A stretch of DNA of 64,000 bases from Rhizobiales bacterium Ga0077525 (GTDB taxonomy: Bacteria > Pseudomonadota > Alphaproteobacteria > Rhizobiales > Xanthobacteraceae), in assembly GCA_001464835.1 (NCBI GenBank), contig LNDS01000015.1, forward strand, positions 110,429-174,428, in the 5' to 3' direction. The notes beneath the pieces were generated by a model. That model did not search any database. It was not told where the DNA came from and saw only the letters and a list, made by a program, of their open reading frames with translations. The translations under genes and the position numbers were made by a program. The stretch's first letter is position 1, and each line of letters starts with the position of its first letter. Below are positions 19,683 to 28,152 of this stretch, one piece after another.

Positions 19683-19885
19683 GCCGGGCTCCTTTGGCGG
19701 TTATCGATGTGCCGATGAACCATAGCTGTTATCGAGCCGCCGATGAACCGTTGCTCATGTGTGTGGCCCAAAAGCGCGCCATCCCCGCCGGCAAAAACAA
19801 TCCGGCGTACCGAGGCTGTTGCCGTTGACCGCAGGGTTTGTGCCGCTATTATCCCGCCGCCGGCGCCCCTCGCGCCGGCCACGTT

Positions 19886-19970
19886 GCCCCTGTGGCGGAA
19901 TTGGTAGACGCGCCTGACTCAAAATCAGGTACCGCAAGGTGTGCTGGTTCGAGTCCGGCCAGGGGCACCA
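19886..19970 (+). tRNA. tRNA-Leu (anticodon CAA)
   Basis: 85 bases with an encoded 3' CCA. The acceptor stem GCCCCTG pairs with the 3' CAGGGGC, the anticodon stem CCTGA/TCAGG holds the loop CTCAAAA (anticodon CAA, reads UUG), a variable arm is present, and the T-arm contains GGTTCGAGTCC. The last 24 bases act as the left attachment site of the genomic island that begins immediately downstream, and the gene remains intact after integration. Confidence 0.97.
19947..19970 (+). other. attL: tRNA-Leu 3' end used as attachment core
   Basis: The 24 bases from the T-loop GTTCGAGTC to the terminal CCA match 48575-48597 except for one C-to-G change and one fewer G in the GGGG run. This is the usual crossover zone of tRNA-targeting tyrosine recombinases. 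Confidence 0.75.
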
Positions 19971-20072
19971 GAATACCTTCACATAGTGACACATAAATGC
20001 TCATAAGCCCCTGTAGCCCAGGGGTTTATGAAATTTTTGAATGCGCATAGGAAGTCATGGGAACCCTAGCAA

Positions 20073-20134
20073 TCTACTCACATTTGGAGTAGAAATGTGA
20101 GTAGAAAATGCCTCAGCCTACGGTCTACTCACAT
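20073..20134. promoter_or_regulatory. Three 11-bp arm-type repeats upstream of the integrase
   Basis: TCTACTCACAT occurs at 20073-20083 and 20124-20134, and its reverse complement ATGTGAGTAGA at 20095-20105. The first two form a perfect inverted repeat with an 11-base spacer. The third covers the integrase start codon (ATG at 20133). Another exact copy lies at 48514-48524, next to attR. The arrangement suits arm-binding sites for the integrase or an excisionase, and could also let the protein repress its own gene. Confidence 0.6.
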
Positions 20135-21335
20135 GGCCCTTTCTCAGCTCGCAATCACCAACGCCAAGCCGAAGGATAAGCCGTATTTGCTTTTGGACGG
20201 CGAGGGCTTGCACCTCCAGATTTCCACGTCTGGTAGCAAGCTCTGGCGTCTGCGTTTCCGTTTCGCTGGTAAGGCAAACATGATGTCGCTTGGGGCCTTC
20301 CCGGCAGTCTCGCTCAAGGATGCGCGCGAGAAGCGTGGCGAGATCAAGAAACAGATCGCCGCCGGAATTAATCCGTCACTCAGGAGGAAGCTCGACAAGA
20401 TCAGCGCCTCCTCAAGCAACAGCTTCGGTGCCATCGCCGACGAGTATATTGCAAATCTAAAGGCCAACGACGCGGCGGATATAACTGTCAAAAAAAACCG
20501 CTGGCTGCTCGAAGACCTTGCGGCACCCATCCGCAATCGTCCGGTGAGCGAAGTGCTCCCGGCCGAGCTTCTAGACATTCTCAAAAAGGTCCAGGCGAGC
20601 GGACGACGAGATACCGCCCACCGCCTCCGATCGGTCATGGGAGCAGTCTTTCGCCTTGCTGTTGCTACGCTGCGGGCGACGAACGACCCAACCTATGCAC
20701 TTCGGGGAGCCCTTCTCAAAGTGAAGGTAAAGCACCGTGCGGCGATAACCGATGAGCAGGAGCTTGGCCGCTTCCTAAACAATCTTGACGAATACGACGG
20801 CTGGCCCGTTCTTCAATCGGCCTTCCAATTTCTCATTCTCACCATGGCTCGACCCGGCGACGTGAGGGGAATGAAGCGAGCCGAGGTTGATTTTGATAAG
20901 CGGCTGTGGCGCATCCCAGCAGAGCGTATGAAAATGCGCCGACCCCATGATGTGCCGCTCTCGCGGCAGGCTTTGATGGTGCTTGAAGTTGTCTGGCCAC
21001 TCAACGAAGAGAACGAGTTAGTCTTTCCGTCGCTCCGGTCTCACAAAAAGCCGCTTTCAGAAAATGCCTTCAATTCAGTTGTTCGAAACATGGGCTACGG
21101 CAAGGAGCAGGCTACCGCTCACGGCTTCCGATCCACGGCCAGCACCATCCTCAACGAGCGCGGCTTCAACGGCGACGTGATTGAGGCCGCCCTCGCCCAT
21201 CAGGACGAGGACGAGGTACGCCGCATTTATAATCGGGCGTTGTATTTACCAGAACGAAAAAAACTCATGCAGGACTGGGCCGATATGTTGGATGAATTCA
21301 GGAAGCTGTCCATCAGCGAACGCCGCGCCGCCTGA
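20133..21335 (+). CDS. int: P4-type tyrosine recombinase (island integrase)
   Basis: 400 residues from the ATG at 20133. An in-frame GTG at 20097 exists, but the ATG yields the standard P4-integrase N-terminus (ALSQLAITNAKPKDKPY, DUF4102 domain). The catalytic domain shows Arg240 in MARPGDVRG, the HxxR pair His330/Arg333 in AHGFRSTAS, His356 in ALAHQDED and the nucleophile Tyr366 in RIYNRALYL. All residues needed for strand exchange are present, so it may be active. It lies directly downstream of tRNA-Leu, transcribed away from it, as expected for the enzyme that inserted the island. Confidence 0.93.
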   Translation: MALSQLAITNAKPKDKPYLLLDGEGLHLQISTSGSKLWRLRFRFAGKANMMSLGAFPAVSLKDAREKRGEIKKQIAAGINPSLRRKLDKISASSSNSFGAIADEYIANLKANDAADITVKKNRWLLEDLAAPIRNRPVSEVLPAELLDILKKVQASGRRDTAHRLRSVMGAVFRLAVATLRATNDPTYALRGALLKVKVKHRAAITDEQELGRFLNNLDEYDGWPVLQSAFQFLILTMARPGDVRGMKRAEVDFDKRLWRIPAERMKMRRPHDVPLSRQALMVLEVVWPLNEENELVFPSLRSHKKPLSENAFNSVVRNMGYGKEQATAHGFRSTASTILNERGFNGDVIEAALAHQDEDEVRRIYNRALYLPERKKLMQDWADMLDEFRKLSISERRAA

Positions 21336-21550
21336 GGTCGGCCCGCCAAAGTCCGCCCTTAGTCAACTCTTCGCCGAAAAGCAGACGTTTGTCCAAGTCG
21401 CTGGTCTATACACTTAATGCCAATAGCCGACGCGGCTCCACGCAATTAAGCCCGACCTTCACTGAAGGATTACGCCGGCCCAAGAGGGTTCCAAGCCCGA
21501 CGCACCCGTTTCCCGCAGTGATCGCGTCAGTTGCCCGCCGCAGTCTCGCG

Positions 21551-22426
21551 TTAAGCTGGATTCTTGCCTGATATAACCCAGGAAGACGAATCCATCACGA
21601 TCCCGTCGGCATCTTTCTTCTGAGAATTGATAGCCTCGGCCAGCGCGGCTTCGATTTGCCCTCGCTTTGCCTCGGCGTCTTTGCCCGCTTCTCTGAACAC
21701 CTCGCCGGCCGGGCCGATGGCAAGCTGGAAATTTACAGCATCCTCGACTGTTTTCCCGACCAGCACCGGGGCGTCGACCCGCTTGAAAGTGACGTCACGG
21801 TAACCGGCGATCTCCATCATCTTAGAGACCGTTGCCTCGTCCGCCATCGAAAATGGCCCCGGCCCACAAGTGAGAGCATCCTCACCGGGCGGCGGCAAGA
21901 ACTTCAAGACGACGTCCTTGGCCATGCTGAGCCACGGATTGTCATTGCGCGTGCGCCAGACAATATGCGTCATTATCCCACCCGGCTTCAGAGCCTTCCG
22001 CATGTTTCGCAAACCTGCCACCGGGTTAGCAAAAAACATCGTTCCGAAGCGCGAAAAGACGAAATCATACTCGGGCTCGAAGTGGTCAAGCAGCGCATCT
22101 CCATAGACGAACGAAACATTCTGTACGCCCAGCTTGGCGGCGTCTTTTCTGCCGTACTCCAGGAACGCTTCACAGCAATCCTGCCCCACGACGCTACCGC
22201 TCTGGCCCACGCGCCGTGCCAGCTTTATAGCGGTGTCGCCAAAACCACAGCCAATATCGAGAACTCTGTCGCCCTCCTTGACCGGCAGCGACGGAAAAAT
22301 AGCTTCACTGTGGTGGGTCAGTCCGCCGACCAAGATGTGTTTGTATTTGATGAATTTCGGAACCAGGATTTCGTTCCAGAAATCCACGTATTGGGCGCTT
22401 TGCGTATTCGCTTCGACTGCGCTCAT
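21551..22426 (-). CDS. Class I SAM-dependent methyltransferase
   Basis: 291 residues with a strong GGAGG ribosome-binding site. The SAM-binding motif VLDIGCGFGDTAIKLA lies near residue 55, followed by the acidic GQD motif II and the post-motif FSRFGTMFFANPV and LKPGGIMTHIVW. The UbiE/Methyltransf_11-like fold says only that it methylates a small molecule or lipid. It sits on the A/T-richer left arm of the island, pointing toward the integrase, and is not part of the corrin methyltransferase family. 215 bp of non-coding DNA separate it from the integrase stop. Confidence 0.78.
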   Translation of the reverse strand: MSAVEANTQSAQYVDFWNEILVPKFIKYKHILVGGLTHHSEAIFPSLPVKEGDRVLDIGCGFGDTAIKLARRVGQSGSVVGQDCCEAFLEYGRKDAAKLGVQNVSFVYGDALLDHFEPEYDFVFSRFGTMFFANPVAGLRNMRKALKPGGIMTHIVWRTRNDNPWLSMAKDVVLKFLPPPGEDALTCGPGPFSMADEATVSKMMEIAGYRDVTFKRVDAPVLVGKTVEDAVNFQLAIGPAGEVFREAGKDAEAKRGQIEAALAEAINSQKKDADGIVMDSSSWVISGKNPA

Positions 22427-22465
22427 AGCCTTTCCTCCCAGAATGCCATTCTGAATTATAGCGAC

Positions 22466-22999
22466 TTACTCAGCCGCCGCTAGCGGCGCGATACTGGCCT
22501 GCCTCTTCGGAACCGGGGGCAGGCCAAAACGTGTGTTTGCCTTAGGCGCGTACGGCTCGATGCGTTCAGATAATGAGAGTGAGGCCATCGAAGTGAAAAT
22601 TGTCACTTGCCCTCGATATGCCGAGGCTTCATCGATCCAATCATAAACCTCAGGCGGGACGATTTCCTTCGTGGAAACCTGAAGCGGATTTCCCAAGGCG
22701 GCAAGCGTTCGGACGATTTGGATGATCAGAGACGTGCTGGCTACAGTTTTGAAAGGCTCTGTTTCCGGTGTAAGCGAAATCAGCGTTCCCTCCCGACCAG
22801 GCTTGAATGTGGGAGAGTAAATTAATTCGTCACATAGGGCAGCTATCTCCGCTGGTTCGTGTAACTGCTGGGGTCCGAGCGGGTCAGAAATGTAGCAGTA
22901 GTTACATCCACTTCCACAGCCTTTGTGTGAAATGGATAGAAATGCACGGCCCTCCTCAATGCTGAGTTTGGGTATGATCTTTAAGGCCAACTCAACCAC
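22466..22999 (-). pseudogene. Truncated radical SAM protein
   Basis: 177 residues from a GTG at 22999 with GAGG upstream. The radical-SAM cluster motif is present as CGSGCNYCY near residue 28 (C-x3-C-x2-C). The frame then covers the first strands of the barrel and ends in a short unrelated tail after RIEPYAPKANTRFG. Radical SAM enzymes of this type run to about 300 residues, so the C-terminal half is missing. A hairpin with 8-bp arms (22496-22503/22518-22525) lies in the terminal part and may mark the break. It could still be a short functional protein, but I consider it a remnant. Confidence 0.6.
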
Positions 23000-23291
23000 T
23001 ATAACTACCTCAATGTGGCAAACTACACGCGTTAATATATATTAAAATAGGTACTATTTACAGGGGGTAGGGGCGGTCAAACTGCACATAGCGGCCAATC
23101 AAATCTCGCTAGGGTACTCGCGGAGGTACGGCCGCCAAAGGTAAGAAATTCATCAATCCGTTCTTTAGCTTGTGCGGTCAGTGAGATACTGCCCCTGCAA
23201 CCATCACTGAGCTCCAAGATTTGCAATCGGCCGAAAGCTCGACGATTATAGCGGAGCCAAATCGGAGCCAAAAACAGGAAAACTTGCGTTG
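23000..23291. other. A/T-rich non-coding stretch before tRNA-Gly
   Basis: 292 bases, including TTAATATATATTAAAATAGG, without a convincing gene. Near its right end a GGAGCCAAA motif occurs twice (about 23250-23270). Similar GCCAAAA motifs lie at 48380-48398 near the other island end, so this may be the edge of an older integrated element. The small frame running through the tRNA on the minus strand is an artefact. Confidence 0.6.
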
Positions 23292-23365
23292 GCGGGCGTA
23301 GTTCAATGGTAGAACGGCAGCTTCCCAAGCTGCATACGAGGGTTCGATTCTCTTCGCCCGCTCCA
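23292..23365 (+). tRNA. tRNA-Gly (anticodon CCC)
   Basis: 74 bases with an encoded CCA. The acceptor stem GCGGGCG/CGCCCGC is intact, the D-arm TAGTTCAATGGTAGAAC is standard, the anticodon stem GCAGC/GCTGC holds loop TTCCCAA (anticodon CCC, reads GGG), and the T-arm contains GGTTCGATTC. It lies inside the island, so it is either cargo or the attachment gene of an older element: an integrase remnant starts 42 bp downstream. Confidence 0.96.
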
Positions 23366-23406
23366 ATAGCCGGTCGAAATTGGCGAGGCAGTTTCGCAGG
23401 ATTTGT

Positions 23407-23702
23407 TCATCCTTTGCCTTCCAGTTTCTTGATCATCGCCTTAATGGCGGCGGCGCGTCCGACGTAGCGGCGAATGCTTCTTTCGACGGAGTCTTCTTCC
23501 CACGCTATTGCTTCAGCGATCTCGCGCATACTGAAACCGGCGATGTAAAACTTCGTTGCGGCAGTTCCCCGCAAGTCGTTAAAATGCAGGTCCATGCCCG
23601 ACATGTCTGCGTCGATCTTGGCATTGTTAAAGGAGCTACCGAATCAGTCGGGCCTGTACGGCGTCGCACGACATGAGCCGATCGGATTGAGGAGCAGGTC
23701 AT
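23407..23702 (-). pseudogene. Remnant of a second tyrosine recombinase (C-terminal end)
   Basis: The minus-strand frame 23407-23643 encodes the end of a phage-type integrase: FNNAKIDAD, then LHFNDLRGTAATKFYIAGFS (HxLRGT box with HxxR-type Arg) and a terminal RRYVGRAAAIKAMI with the Tyr nucleophile region. A stop lies just upstream (23644-23646), and integrase-like residues (RRRTGPTDS) continue in another frame to about 23702, indicating a frameshift and loss of the N-terminal ~300 residues. It is unrelated in sequence to the intact P4-type enzyme. Its position beside tRNA-Gly suggests an older element used that tRNA. Confidence 0.75.
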
Positions 23703-24035
23703 GACCGACGCTGTTGAAAAAGGATTTTGAGGGAGTCTCGGAGTAACATTGATGCGAGACGAGCATCGAACGCGTAAGATCGGCGACTATTTTCGGCAAG
23801 GTTGTCGCAAACTTAATTGGACGCGTCCAAGCCTCGGCCGAAGGACACTGTGTGGGTCGTGAAAATGAGATTTATCGGAGGTGAGATTGTTAATCGGCGG
23901 GGGCGTGGATCGGCACGCTAATCTGCTAATCTATTTGGCAGCGGAGGTGCCGTTTTTAGGCGTTTATTGACGCGTCCGGACGAAGGCGTCCAAGTGGCAA
24001 AACCGCCGAACAGCGAAATAGCGTCGGCTCAATAA
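23703..24035. other. Non-coding junction between the integrase remnant and bluB
   Basis: 333 bases without a supported gene. GACGCTGTTGAAAAAGGATT at its left edge resembles the terminal sequence of some insertion-sequence families, but no partner inverted repeat or transposase was found. The rest shows GGACGCGTCC (palindromic, 23819-23828) and a related GACGCGTCCGGACG further on. Nothing else is recognisable. Confidence 0.5.
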
Positions 24036-24677
24036 TCAGCGATAGACAACTACCTCCGTTAACGGACGCCGAGCTTGCCAACCTTCTTGTTCAAGAAGCG
24101 GCGTCTGATTCTCGTCAACGGGATAGCCCAAGCAGAGATAGCCGATAAACGTCCATTCTGTGGGAACGTCCAGAATCTCAGCGATACGCAACGGATCTAA
24201 AATTGAGAGCCAACCGAGGCCGATACCTTCGGCGCGAGCTGCAAGCCAGAGCGTATGGGCAGCAAGAACTGCCGAATATTCGATCATTTCGGGCATTGTA
24301 CGCCGCCCGAGACCATGCCCTTGGGTGGTAGAGCGATCTGCGAACACTGCCACCTGACAAGGCGCATCATCCAATCCAGCAAGTTTCAGGCGAGCATAGA
24401 GTGAGGCGCGGTCTTGTGTTTGATTTAACAAAGCCTCGGCATTGCACGCCTCGAAACATGCACGAATAGCATTGCGTCGGGTAGAATCACGAACGATGAC
24501 AAAGCGCCATGGTTGACTGAGCCCTACCGAGGGCGAGAGACAAGCAAGCTGGAGTAGGCGATGCAAAATATCGTCGGAAACCGGATCTCGTCTGAAATAC
24601 CTAACGTCGCGACGCCAAATTAGCAGATCGCGCAGCTGGGCACGGAAATCGGCATCAAATTTGGGAGCCTCATTCAT
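24036..24677 (-). CDS. bluB: 5,6-Dimethylbenzimidazole synthase
   Basis: 213 residues of the nitroreductase-like BluB family, which converts reduced FMN and oxygen into 5,6-dimethylbenzimidazole, the lower ligand of cobalamin. Visible family regions are the N-terminal IWRRDVRYFRRDPV, the FMN-binding SPSVGLSQPWRF (residues ~49-60) and the C-terminal GLGWLSILDP with GYLCLGYPVDE. It is the last gene of a short leftward operon with cobC (29-bp gap). Its presence makes the island self-sufficient for the B12 lower ligand, matching the CobT gene at 43-44 kb that activates it. Confidence 0.95.
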   Translation of the reverse strand: MNEAPKFDADFRAQLRDLLIWRRDVRYFRRDPVSDDILHRLLQLACLSPSVGLSQPWRFVIVRDSTRRNAIRACFEACNAEALLNQTQDRASLYARLKLAGLDDAPCQVAVFADRSTTQGHGLGRRTMPEMIEYSAVLAAHTLWLAARAEGIGLGWLSILDPLRIAEILDVPTEWTFIGYLCLGYPVDENQTPLLEQEGWQARRPLTEVVVYR

Positions 24678-24706
24678 GCGCTACAGCTTTTCATGGTTCG
24701 AGTTTT

Positions 24707-25744
24707 CTACGCGAGATGCGCTGTCGTCAGGGCGGCTTCCAGCCGCAGCCAAGAGGGATCGCCGTGAGGGATACCCCACCGCAGCCACTCAGAATTTTCG
24801 CTGAAACGCCGGACCAAGATCCCCGCGCGGCCGAGATGTTCGAACAACACGGCCGCGTCGGCACATCGTGTCAGTCGGTAAAGCAAGGTGCCGCCCACAA
24901 TTTCAAGGCCCGCCGCCACCAGCAGGCGATCCAGCCGCGCGACGGCTTGCGCCAGATCGGCAATCGTCCGAGTTTTCCAATCGACGTCGGCCAATGCGGC
25001 CGCGCCGATAGCGATGGCCGGCCCGGATACCGCCCATGGTCCGAGCATGGCCTGTAACCGCAGGGCAAGGCGTGGCTGCAACAGCGCAAAGCCGAGGCGG
25101 AGACCGGCCAGTCCATAAAATTTACCAAATGACCGTAACACGATAATATTCGACCGTTCGACCATTGCGGCGAGGCTAATGTTGTCTGCAACGTCGGCGA
25201 AGGCCTCATCCACGACCAGAAGCCCGCCGCGCCGGTGGAGATCGTCGGCTATATCGAGCAGCAGCGGTTGGAGAAGAATCCGTCCGTCCGGATTGTTCGG
25301 GTTGACCACGACCGCGAGGTTGACCGACCGAAGTTGATCGGGATCGGAAACCTCGATCGTTTCGTGCCCTATCAATTGTGCCGCGTGCGCATGCTCGGCA
25401 TAAGTCGGGCCTAAGATGACGGCACGCCCTCGGGTCGCCAACGCTGCCACCTGGGTTAGCAGGATTTGCGTTCCCGGCGCGGGCACCACGCAGCCCTCGG
25501 ACGGCGCGCCATAAGCACGGGCGGCGGTGGCCGCCAGCGCCCCGACGGCGGCCCGATCGGGCAGCCGGGTGAAACAATCGGTCGGCAGTGGCGGTAATGG
25601 ATAGGAATAGGGATTGATCCCGGTCGACAGATCGATGAAAGGTTCCGGGGCATTGGGAAACAGGCGCCGTGCCGCGACCAAATCGCCGCCATGCGCAAGC
25701 GGCGCCAGACCCAATGCCTCGATGTGAGGGTTGATGAACGTCAC
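24707..25744 (-). CDS. cobC: Threonine-phosphate decarboxylase / aminopropanol-arm enzyme CobC
   Basis: 345 residues, class I PLP aminotransferase fold. N-terminal HGGDLVAARRLFP and LSTGINPYSYP are CobC/CobD signatures; VVNPNNPDGR is the substrate/PLP loop and RSFGKFYGLAGLRLGF carries the PLP Lys. It supplies the aminopropanol (phosphate) arm linking corrin and nucleotide loop. The best start is a GTG at 25744, which lies inside the start of the divergent cobD gene, so the two 5' ends overlap by about 11 bp. A TTG at 25714 is a possible alternative that would remove the overlap. Confidence 0.93.
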   Translation of the reverse strand: MTFINPHIEALGLAPLAHGGDLVAARRLFPNAPEPFIDLSTGINPYSYPLPPLPTDCFTRLPDRAAVGALAATAARAYGAPSEGCVVPAPGTQILLTQVAALATRGRAVILGPTYAEHAHAAQLIGHETIEVSDPDQLRSVNLAVVVNPNNPDGRILLQPLLLDIADDLHRRGGLLVVDEAFADVADNISLAAMVERSNIIVLRSFGKFYGLAGLRLGFALLQPRLALRLQAMLGPWAVSGPAIAIGAAALADVDWKTRTIADLAQAVARLDRLLVAAGLEIVGGTLLYRLTRCADAAVLFEHLGRAGILVRRFSENSEWLRWGIPHGDPSWLRLEAALTTAHLA

Positions 25745-26702
25745 GGTTACCTTACTGGCCCTCTTGATCGAAGCCGCGGTCGGCTATCCCGATCGCATCA
25801 CGCGGGCGATCGGCCATCCGGTGATGTGGATGGGCTACATGATCGACTGGCTCGATTGCAAGTTCAACCGTCCGGACCGAAGCGCGGCCTATCGCAAGAC
25901 GACCGGGTTCATGGCCGTTTTCTGTATCGTCACAGTTCCGGCCGCCTTGGGATTTGCCATGCAGCACGGCCTTCTGCTGCTGCCATTGGGCTTTGCAATT
26001 GCCGGCACGGTGGGTAGCACGCTGCTCGCCCAGCGCAGCCTGCACGATCATGTCGCCCAGGTTGCCGATGCGCTGGAACGCGAGGGCCTGTCCGCTGGAC
26101 GCCAAGCGGTGTCGAAGATCGTCGGCCGTGATCCCGATACGCTCGATGCGGCCGGCGTGGCGCGCGCCGCTATTGAAAGTCTGTCGGAAAACTTCTCCGA
26201 CGGCATTGTTGCGCCGACATTCTGGCTCGCCCTTGGCGGACTGGCTGGCGGCGCTGCCTATAAGGCCATCAATACAGCTGACAGCATGATAGGCCATCGC
26301 ACGCCGCGCCATGGCGACTTTGGCTTCGCGGTCGCGCGTTTGGACGATATCGTTAACCTCCCGGCGTCGCGCTTGTCCGCCCTGCTGATCATCGTCGCGG
26401 CTTCGATCAGTCAGAATGCGTCAGCCACGCGGGCGTGGCGGACGGTCTGGCGCGACGCGCGCTATCATCGGTCGCCGAATGCCGGCTATCCGGAGGCGGC
26501 GATGGCCGGCGCCTTGGGTTTGGCGCTGGCGGGCCTGCGCATTTATGGTGGCGTTGCGGTTGACGACGCGACCATGGGTGACGGCCGCCGCGATGCCGGA
26601 GCGCAGGATATCCGCGCGGCGTTGGCGCTCTACCGGCGCGCCGATTTGATCCTGATCGCCGCTATCGCCTTATTGAGCGCGGCTGTCAGCGTGACAGGCT
26701 AA
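25734..26702 (+). CDS. cobD: Adenosylcobinamide-phosphate synthase (CbiB/CobD)
   Basis: 322 residues from the ATG at 25734 with GAGGG upstream. Integral membrane protein with about five hydrophobic segments. Conserved CobD/CbiB regions include [17 protein letters not shown] at the N-terminus, [34 protein letters not shown] and [15 protein letters not shown]. It attaches the aminopropanol arm to adenosylcobyric acid in the membrane. It diverges from cobC with overlapping starts and converges on cobQ with a 17-bp overlap of the 3' ends, so it is a single-gene rightward unit. Confidence 0.94.
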   Translation: MNVTVTLLALLIEAAVGYPDRITRAIGHPVMWMGYMIDWLDCKFNRPDRSAAYRKTTGFMAVFCIVTVPAALGFAMQHGLLLLPLGFAIAGTVGSTLLAQRSLHDHVAQVADALEREGLSAGRQAVSKIVGRDPDTLDAAGVARAAIESLSENFSDGIVAPTFWLALGGLAGGAAYKAINTADSMIGHRTPRHGDFGFAVARLDDIVNLPASRLSALLIIVAASISQNASATRAWRTVWRDARYHRSPNAGYPEAAMAGALGLALAGLRIYGGVAVDDATMGDGRRDAGAQDIRAALALYRRADLILIAAIALLSAAVSVTG

Positions 26703-28152
26703 GCAACCGGTCCAGATCGACGAAGGTTTCCAGATGTTGCGCGAGCCGGTCGAGCGTCGCCTCGACAAGCTCGTCATAGGCGACGGTTGAGGGGCCGGCC
26801 CCGAGCCGGGCGAGCCAGGCGGCGCGTTGCCGGTCGTCGGCGAACAGGCCATGGATATAGGTGCCGATGATGCGCCCATTGACGGATACCGCGCCTTCCG
26901 GCGTGCCATCCGCCAAATGGGAAAACGGTCGTGCGCGGTCCGGCCCCTCTGTCACGCCCATGTGCATCTCATAACCGGAAAACGACATGCCGTCGGTCGT
27001 GGTGCCGCTCGCCAGCGTCAAGGTTTTTTCTGGCGACAACACAGTGTCGATATTCAGAAGCCCGAGACCCTTGACGGTGCCGGCCGGACCTTCAATGCCG
27101 GTCGGATCGCTGATAGTCTTGCCCAGCATCTGGTAGCCGCCGCACAGGCCGAGCACCATGCCGCCGCGCCGGACATGCGCGGCGATGTCTATGTCGAAGC
27201 CGGCATAGCGCACGGCGGCGAGGCCGGCGATGGTAGTCTTCGAGCCAGCTAGAATAACGAGGTCAGTATCCCCTGGCAGCGCGGAACCTGGATGAACGCG
27301 GACGAGGTCGACATTTTCTTCCGCCTGAAGTGGATCGAGATCATCAAAATTAGCGATCTGCGGCAGGATAAAAACGGCGATCTTAAGCGGTGCACCTGCG
27401 CGCCGCTGGTTCGGATAGTTGAGCGCCAGCGAATCCTCGGCCGGGAGATACCGTGCGTCGGAGAAATACGGCACGAGGCCGAGCGCCGACCAGCCGGTGG
27501 CGGCGACAATCGTCTCCTCGCCGGGAATGAAGAGACTCGGATCGCCACTGAATTTATTGACGATGAAGCCGCGCACCAGCGCGGCGTCGTCTGGATCGAG
27601 CACCGCCTTGGTGCCAATCAGACTGGCGATCACGCCACCGCGGTCGATGTCGCCGATCACAACGACCGGAATATCGGCCGCGCGCGCGAAGCCCATATTG
27701 GCAATGTCATAGCGACGCAGGTTCACCTCTGATGCACTGCCAGCCCCTTCGACCAGGACCAGATCGGACTCGCGCTTGAGATGCTCGAAACTCTCAATGA
27801 CCGAAGGCAACAGCTTCGCCTTCATCGCCATGTATTCGAGGCCTTTGAACACGCCGATCACCTTGCCCTGGAGTACAACCTGCGCGCCGGCACCGCCGTG
27901 CGGTTTCAGCAATATCGGATTCATGTGCACGCTTGGCGGCACGCCAGCGGCGCGGGCCTGCAACGCCTGCGCCCGGCCGATCTCGCCGCCGCCGATGGTG
28001 ACCGCGGCATTGTTGGACATGTTCTGTGGCTTGAAGGGGCGCACCCTTAAGCCCCGCTTGGTGAAAGCACGTGCGAGCCCGGCGACGAGCAGCGACTTGC
28101 CCACGTCGGAGCCGGTGCCTTGAAACATGAGTACGCGGGCGGTCACTGTCAA
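26686..28152 (-). CDS. cobQ: Cobyric acid synthase
   Basis: 488 residues. An N-terminal dethiobiotin-synthetase-like ATPase domain ([19 protein letters not shown] and [11 protein letters not shown]) and a C-terminal class I glutamine amidotransferase domain with the nucleophile Cys in [13 protein letters not shown] and the His in [10 protein letters not shown]. It amidates the b, d, e and g carboxylates of adenosylcobyrinic acid a,c-diamide using glutamine and ATP. The start overlaps the cobO stop by 4 bp (28149-28152), so cobU-cobO-cobQ form a translationally coupled leftward operon. Confidence 0.96.
   Translation of the reverse strand: MTVTARVLMFQGTGSDVGKSLLVAGLARAFTKRGLRVRPFKPQNMSNNAAVTIGGGEIGRAQALQARAAGVPPSVHMNPILLKPHGGAGAQVVLQGKVIGVFKGLEYMAMKAKLLPSVIESFEHLKRESDLVLVEGAGSASEVNLRRYDIANMGFARAADIPVVVIGDIDRGGVIASLIGTKAVLDPDDAALVRGFIVNKFSGDPSLFIPGEETIVAATGWSALGLVPYFSDARYLPAEDSLALNYPNQRRAGAPLKIAVFILPQIANFDDLDPLQAEENVDLVRVHPGSALPGDTDLVILAGSKTTIAGLAAVRYAGFDIDIAAHVRRGGMVLGLCGGYQMLGKTISDPTGIEGPAGTVKGLGLLNIDTVLSPEKTLTLASGTTTDGMSFSGYEMHMGVTEGPDRARPFSHLADGTPEGAVSVNGRIIGTYIHGLFADDRQRAAWLARLGAGPSTVAYDELVEATLDRLAQHLETFVDLDRLLSLSR

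Noticed and set aside
20097..20132. GTG start giving a 12-residue longer integrase
   Set aside because: The extra residues lie in the arm-repeat region and the conserved P4-integrase N-terminus begins at the ATG at 20133.
23178..23366. 62-residue minus-strand frame reading ERAKRIEPSYAAWEAAVLP
   Set aside because: It is the antisense of tRNA-Gly, a well-known false gene next to this tRNA type.
23703..23730. Possible insertion-sequence end (GCTGTTGAAAAAGGA)
   Set aside because: No matching inverted end, target duplication or transposase remnant in the neighbourhood.
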